Assembly (NCBI RefSeq): GCF_040436345.1
Contig: NC_133238.1
Span: 1,488,501 to 1,552,500 of the forward strand
Direction: 5' to 3'
Length of the DNA stretch: 64,000 bases
Source: Pagrus major
Lineage: Eukaryota; Chordata; Actinopteri; Spariformes; Sparidae
Shown piece by piece: positions 54,417 to 64,000 of the stretch; the stretch's first letter is position 1, and each line of letters opens with the position of its first letter. The translations under genes and the position numbers were made by a program. The notes under the pieces were generated by a model. It was not told the origin of the DNA, did no database searches, and was given only the letters and a program-made list of their open reading frames with translations.

Positions 54417-54814
54417 GTTGCAAAAAACTAGCAGTAGCAAACTACAGGTAAACAAGGCTGTCGCGGGCGTGCGCGGCGCTCAGAGATGACATCATCCAGG
54501 TCAGAGGTTAGTAAGTCAACCTACAGACCCCAGATGTTGATCACAGGCAACCCCGGACTCAGAGGGGAATAGCACTAGCGTATCATAACAAAATATTGGT
54601 GAAATGAACTAGTTTCACGGCAGATAATGCGTTATATAGAGGCTGCGCTTCGGTGCCCCAATCACTCGCATTATATGGATATACGCGGCGCTCCACTGGA
54701 TATAATTTTGTCCGAACGACTCCAAATGACACCAAAGTTATCTGGGTGAGTAAATGATCGTATTTTATGCTAGAAATAAGGGCCAGGATGTAAAAAACGG
54801 CAATTCCCCTTTAA

Positions 54815-55455
54815 GGGTCAAAATGTGTGCCGAGTACGAAAAATGGGTACATGTTGGCAGGTCTGTGTTTCCAGTATGCTCTGTGCACCTGACAGCACCA
54901 ACGTGTTCACTGCAGCGACTTTACACAAAACAATATGGAAACTAAAATCATACTTGGTGATATGCGTACAGTATTCTTTCTTTAATGCTTTTTGACTTAA
55001 TCTTGGATTCCTGCAACGACGATGATAATTTAAACGGTTAGTTACCAAACAGTCTAGTCCTCTCCACTGCTATCCGGGCTGTGATGTTGAGACAGCACAT
55101 ATCAAATATTGATTGAACATTTGAGTTGGCTTTTGTCTTTTACAACTGAAAAGTGTTTGTAGAATAATGATCCTTCACTACATGCACAAACAATCAACAC
55201 TGTTGATCTGAATGTTTATAACATGGATCTATAATTAAAGTTTGATATATCATGAAATCAAATGTGAGATGCGTCATTATGTGTAGAATAACGCCTTTCA
55301 CATTTCATTTCTACAATATGGTTTTTATTCGCCACCTCACCATTGGTGTTGTCTATTCCCCGTGCCTCCAATTTTTTTTTTTTCATCCCAATGTACGCTT
55401 AGAAAGTGGCATACGCATATTTCAAGTGTTGTTTTGTGCATACACAAGCTTTATA
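54815..55455. other. Intergenic, no gene recognised
   Basis: No recognised coding or repeat content. Confidence 0.4.
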
Positions 55456-55620
55456 AATGAGGCCCCTGATCTCACCCCTATTGAGCTGTTGTGGGAGGTG
55501 CTTCAGGAAGCATGGAGTGACATTTCTTAAGATTATTAACAAATTGACAGCTAAAATGCCAAAGGTCTGTAAGGCTGTAATCGCTGCAAATGGACGTCCC
55601 TTTAACAAAAGCATAGTTTG
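55456..55620 (+). pseudogene. Tc1-like transposase C-terminal fragment
   Basis: Translates as PDLTPIELLWEVLQEAWSD, a stop, then (after a frame change) LTAKMPKVCKAVIAANGRPF. The PDL.PIE.LW motif holds the third acidic catalytic residue of Tc1 transposases, and the AVIAANG end is the normal C-terminus. Only the tail of an old copy remains. Confidence 0.65.
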
Positions 55621-57022
55621 AATAACAAAATTATCATTTCAAGTAGAAATCTATTTATCAATTAAACATCGACAGTTTTTGGGTGACCCCCAACATTTGA
55701 GTGGTAGTGTGAAAACAATTTTAAAATTTCAGTAATAATTGAAATAGCAGGTTCTAGTGCTGTAGGTTAGAACCAAAATTCAAAGGTGCAGTGTGGATAA
55801 AAGGTGATTTTCACAAAGCAGCAAGTGAGTGCTTACATGTATAAAAAGCAATTGATCTTTCTGTTCTCCATCTGTTCTCAATTATAATTCCACCTACAAT
55901 TTTCTTAGTTTTGGTAATTAAATATGCATTTTTTGAAATTAAGAAAATACAACCATTTAGATTATTACACTGTTTAAAAAGTGGCATTATATCTATTCTA
56001 GATATGGTGGGAATACTGTTTAAATATTCTGATCATGCACTTAATATCTTTTTATTAGCTTTGCATAATATGCAATAAATTCCATTAATAAAATTCAAAT
56101 AGCTGAGTTAACCCAGCATTTAAAAAAAAATCTTTTTGGATTACTAGAGCCAATTCCTCTATCGTTTACTGTGCTGCTTTATGCCTGGTGTTATCAACAA
56201 ATACCAAAGCATTCTAGTAGTGATGATTATATACTAAATATATAAGTTTATCAAGTAAGCACTGCAGGACATGATATGCAAATACAGAAAACAGACTAAA
56301 TAATTAAGTCTTCTATTGTGTACAGCTTTTCAAGTGACATTTATATTTTTTTTGTCTAGTTATTTTATAAAGATATTTTCTCAACCTCAGTAACACATGC
56401 AAACTAAACACAGAAAGCAGAATCAAAGAACTCAGAGGTCAAATGTCAGTGTATTTGAACCATCATCATTCAGCCCTCCATCTCACTGACAGCTCCAGCC
56501 TGCATACTGGCTGCAAAGACACAGAGACAGATAGAGGGGAAATGCAGTGTAGTGTCCTTACAGTACACAACAGTATTATATTGCCCCTCAGCTTGGATTA
56601 TGATATACATGGGGATGGTATAGACAGATTAGCATGAACACCTAATCCAGTGCTATTGAAATATAGCCTTGCAATTAGTACCACCATTGCAAAGTTTCTA
56701 ACAGACACAGTCAACGAAAACTTTAAAACTATTAAGCTTCACGAAGGTAGTATTTATTGCAGGGTTGGTGTACTGGACTGTATTAAATCACACAGGTATG
56801 CATGATAGCACTTACGTCCTGAACATTGTATACATAATACATTTTCTATTTGTGACATATTTACAGTGAGGTCACAGAGATAAGAGGAGAGACCTCAATA
56901 AGATCACATAAAAGCATAGACAAAGTGGGCTATGAAACCAATAAAAAATAGACAACAATCAGTGGATGGGCCAGATCTTTTGCAGAATGCAGAGTAGGGG
57001 ACCATTTTTAAATAGTCTCCTA
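55621..57022. other. Intergenic; 3' flank and possible 3' UTR of scaf1-like gene
   Basis: AT-rich, no coding content. On the minus strand an AATAAA hexamer (plus-strand 'tttatt' at 56753-56758) lies 265 bp past the stop codon and could end the transcript. Confidence 0.4.
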
Positions 57023-62093
<5,071 letters not shown>

Positions 62094-64000
62094 CTGACAG
62101 GAAGAATGATAGAGACCATTATTTCACAAAAAGTACAAGTACATCTATAGGGCTATATATTAACATAACAACATACATGCCAATGCAACATGTACAGTTG
62201 TATGTCGCATACTCCGAGAGTCTGTGACTAATGTTTAGCATTTCTATCAAATTTTGGGAACATTGACTCCTTTAGTTCTCCTGTTAGAACAACACTATCG
62301 AGTGCAGATGCAGAGACTGCCCATTAGGGACGCTGATAGATAGATATGTGTCTATAAAATAAATGCTCAGAACCATTTATCGTTTTTGCTTTAATTTGTG
62401 GGGTTGGGATATTTTATATTTGACAGTTATTAACAACAATTTACATCAGTTTTAGTATGTTTTACACAGCACAGCGGCTCTCACTCAACCATTTTTGGCC
62501 AAGTGCACCCCTATTCATTATCCAGGTCCCTTACTGCACCCCATCAAATAAAATGTAGGCTAATGGTCATTAGAGTATTTATATTGCATCAATTCTGTTG
62601 TGACTGTAATAACCTTTTATACTATTTGGTAGTTGCATCCAGTGGTTCCCAACCTAGAGGTCAGGCCCTTCCAGAGGTTCACAAGATAAATCTAAGGGGG
62701 GGCTGAGATTATTAATGGGGTAGAAGAAAACAAATTCTGCTATGCAATTATTGATTGTTCTGGATTATTTTTCTAGAACTTTGGTCTAATCTTGGCTTTT
62801 TTGTGAAATATTTCAGTTTTACCTCTCAGATATCTATTTAAATTAAACTATATGAGGAGTTAAGGGGAAATGTCTGGTAAACACTCATGGGCACGCAATG
62901 ATTAAATTCAGGCAAACTTTACCTATTTGGATAAATACACATTGAAAACAAGCTATACAATTTAATACCTTGGAAAATGGCATTTCAGCCTTTGTAATAC
63001 TTTTAAAGGGCCTTAATTTTTGCTAAAATGAGCAACTTTTAATACTTTTTAAGACCCTGCATACACCCTGTAGAAAGCATTAATAAACATGTCACTAAAT
63101 GCCAAATAACAGATTTGGTTTAACTGGACAGTTGGAATATCATCATCATTAGTTTTCCAGGGAGCAAAAAAGCCATTCATTGTTGAGAGTTAAGCAAATG
63201 CAATAGTTAGAAATTTGACATTCAAACTTTATTTAGGCATCACAGACAGCAGCCTAAGCGTTCTTATTAAATGCAGTCATAAAAAATAAAGGCAATTTAA
63301 ATTGAATAGTGTAACAGTGTGTTTCTGGATGCTAGATGCCAAGTTGCTTTCACTGGAAGTCCGACAGTGGAATACCACCACGGTGATAACACAATGTTCA
63401 CAGTGTATCACAGGGAAAAATTCATGCTTTCAAGAGGAAGAAACTCTTCATTGCCTTCATACTGAGTACCAAGGAAGAGTTGACATGGCAAAGGCCATTT
63501 TCGTGATTCGTGATCTTGCAAGTAGATGCAATTTTCAACTTGACTTGTCGAGAATTTCTAGTGTAAACCCGCAAACGCCCCCAAGAACACCTCAACGCCC
63601 CCCTTTCAATAGTACTGCTTCCAGCACCCCCCCTCTGAATGCCCCTGTTGAGAAACACTAGCCCTTTTCACACAGAGACGCCACATTTTCGCCGCAGTGC
63701 CGGTTTGCCAATTCTCCGCCGTTGGTTGGTCACATAGAACCGAGCAGTTCCGGCGTAAAGACGAACCAGAGTATAATTCACACAGCAAGCCGGCGCCGCG
63801 GCTCCAAAAGAGGCGTGACGATACGTGTCATGGTGATGACGTGTTTTTTTTTCAACGTGTTTCCCCCGGTGTCCTCCTGTTAATCTAAACATGTACACAC
63901 TGACTGTTTATAATCATATGATGCTGGTATAATGTGTTGTGATTGAGATCCTGACCCACAAAACATCCTGGAGAGTGACAAAGTTACGTTTTTCTCTAAA
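62094..64000. other. Intron or 5' side of scaf1-like gene; no exon recognised
   Basis: The exon preceding 62093 is not visible in this stretch, so the intron probably continues past the window. Repeat-like pieces: a hAT-type start 'cagtggttcccaacctagag' at 62639, and a 'gttgagaaacacta' end at about 63647-63660. Confidence 0.45.
63661..63960. repeat. DNA-transposon-like segment shared with the Helentron 5' region
   Basis: Begins 'cccttttcacacagagacgc', GC-rich with CCGGCG words, then 'aaagaggcgtgacgatacgt', 'catggtgatgacgtgttttt' and 'tataatgtgttgtgattga', matching 35215-35392 in order. The 'cacacaga' start is typical of fish Harbinger-like non-autonomous elements. Confidence 0.5.

Larger units (their letters stand above)
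53418..54814. mobile_element. Foldback DNA element with about 600-bp inverted arms and TTAA target site
   Basis: The left arm 53418-54025 and right arm 54221-54814 are near-perfect inverted repeats around a 195-bp loop. The outer edge reads 'ttaaaggggaattgcc' on both ends, with TTAA at 53418-53421 and 54811-54814, the target of piggyBac and Kolobok elements. Each arm carries the same first exon. A Kolobok-like origin is a guess based on the TTAA site and the P2X7-type zinc domain. Confidence 0.85.

Overview
This window is vertebrate DNA, almost certainly from a teleost fish. It has spliced genes with GT-AG introns, very long introns, TA and ATA microsatellites, and dense transposable elements of fish type: L2, L1, BEL/Pao and APE-class LINE/LTR remnants, a tRNA-derived SINE, and Tc1, hAT, Harbinger, TTAA-type and Helitron-type DNA elements. 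Two host genes are recognised. A six-exon gene on the + strand (8530-14388) looks like hrc, the sarcoplasmic reticulum histidine-rich calcium-binding protein. The last four exons of a gene on the - strand (57023-62093) look like scaf1, an SR-related CTD-associated factor. From memory, human HRC and SCAF1 both lie in 19q13.33, so the pairing suggests conserved synteny.

Layout. 1-8.5 kb is intergenic with a 5'-truncated LINE (744-3101, 12-bp target-site duplication) and a SINE (7115-7316, 13-bp duplication). 8.5-14.6 kb is hrc; its first exon encodes 113 consecutive aspartates and its introns carry a BEL/Pao fragment and DNA-transposon ends. 14.6-21.4 kb is transposon debris, including a Tc1-like element with 213-bp inverted repeats and an internally deleted transposase, and an 816-bp hAT-type element with an 8-bp duplication.

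The main feature is 21413-51770, which I read as one head-to-tail array of eight copies of a single rolling-circle (Helentron/Helitron2-type) family, all in the same orientation. The order is: diverged copy A; near-identical 1709-bp unit 0; diverged copy C; near-identical units 1 to 4; and an 18-kb copy with the family's left end (33774-33896), a 15.7-kb body and the family's right end (49566-51770). The body holds a spliced gene with a TATA promoter, a probable non-coding first exon and 11 coding exons, predicted to encode about 3272 residues. In order it carries a basic N-terminus, an SGNH-hydrolase-like domain, two C76-like cysteine-protease modules (one missing its histidine), an OTU protease, about sixteen 18-residue basic repeats, a Cys-rich region, a HUH Rep nuclease, a Pif1-type helicase and an exonuclease-endonuclease-phosphatase nuclease. 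Every catalytic motif I looked for in OTU, Rep, helicase and endonuclease is intact, so this copy may be autonomous and may drive the short copies beside it. The array ends in triplicated short terminal hairpins followed by CTAA.

51.8-56 kb holds an ISL2EU-like (Harbinger) element carrying two convergent gene starts, a 1.4-kb foldback element flanked by TTAA, and a Tc1-like fragment. The scaf1 intron at 58334-62010 is filled by hAT-like ends and by a Tc1-like element whose left inverted repeat is split by an L2 LINE. No gene is recognised beyond 62.1 kb. All family names come from reading motifs and from memory; no database search was possible.
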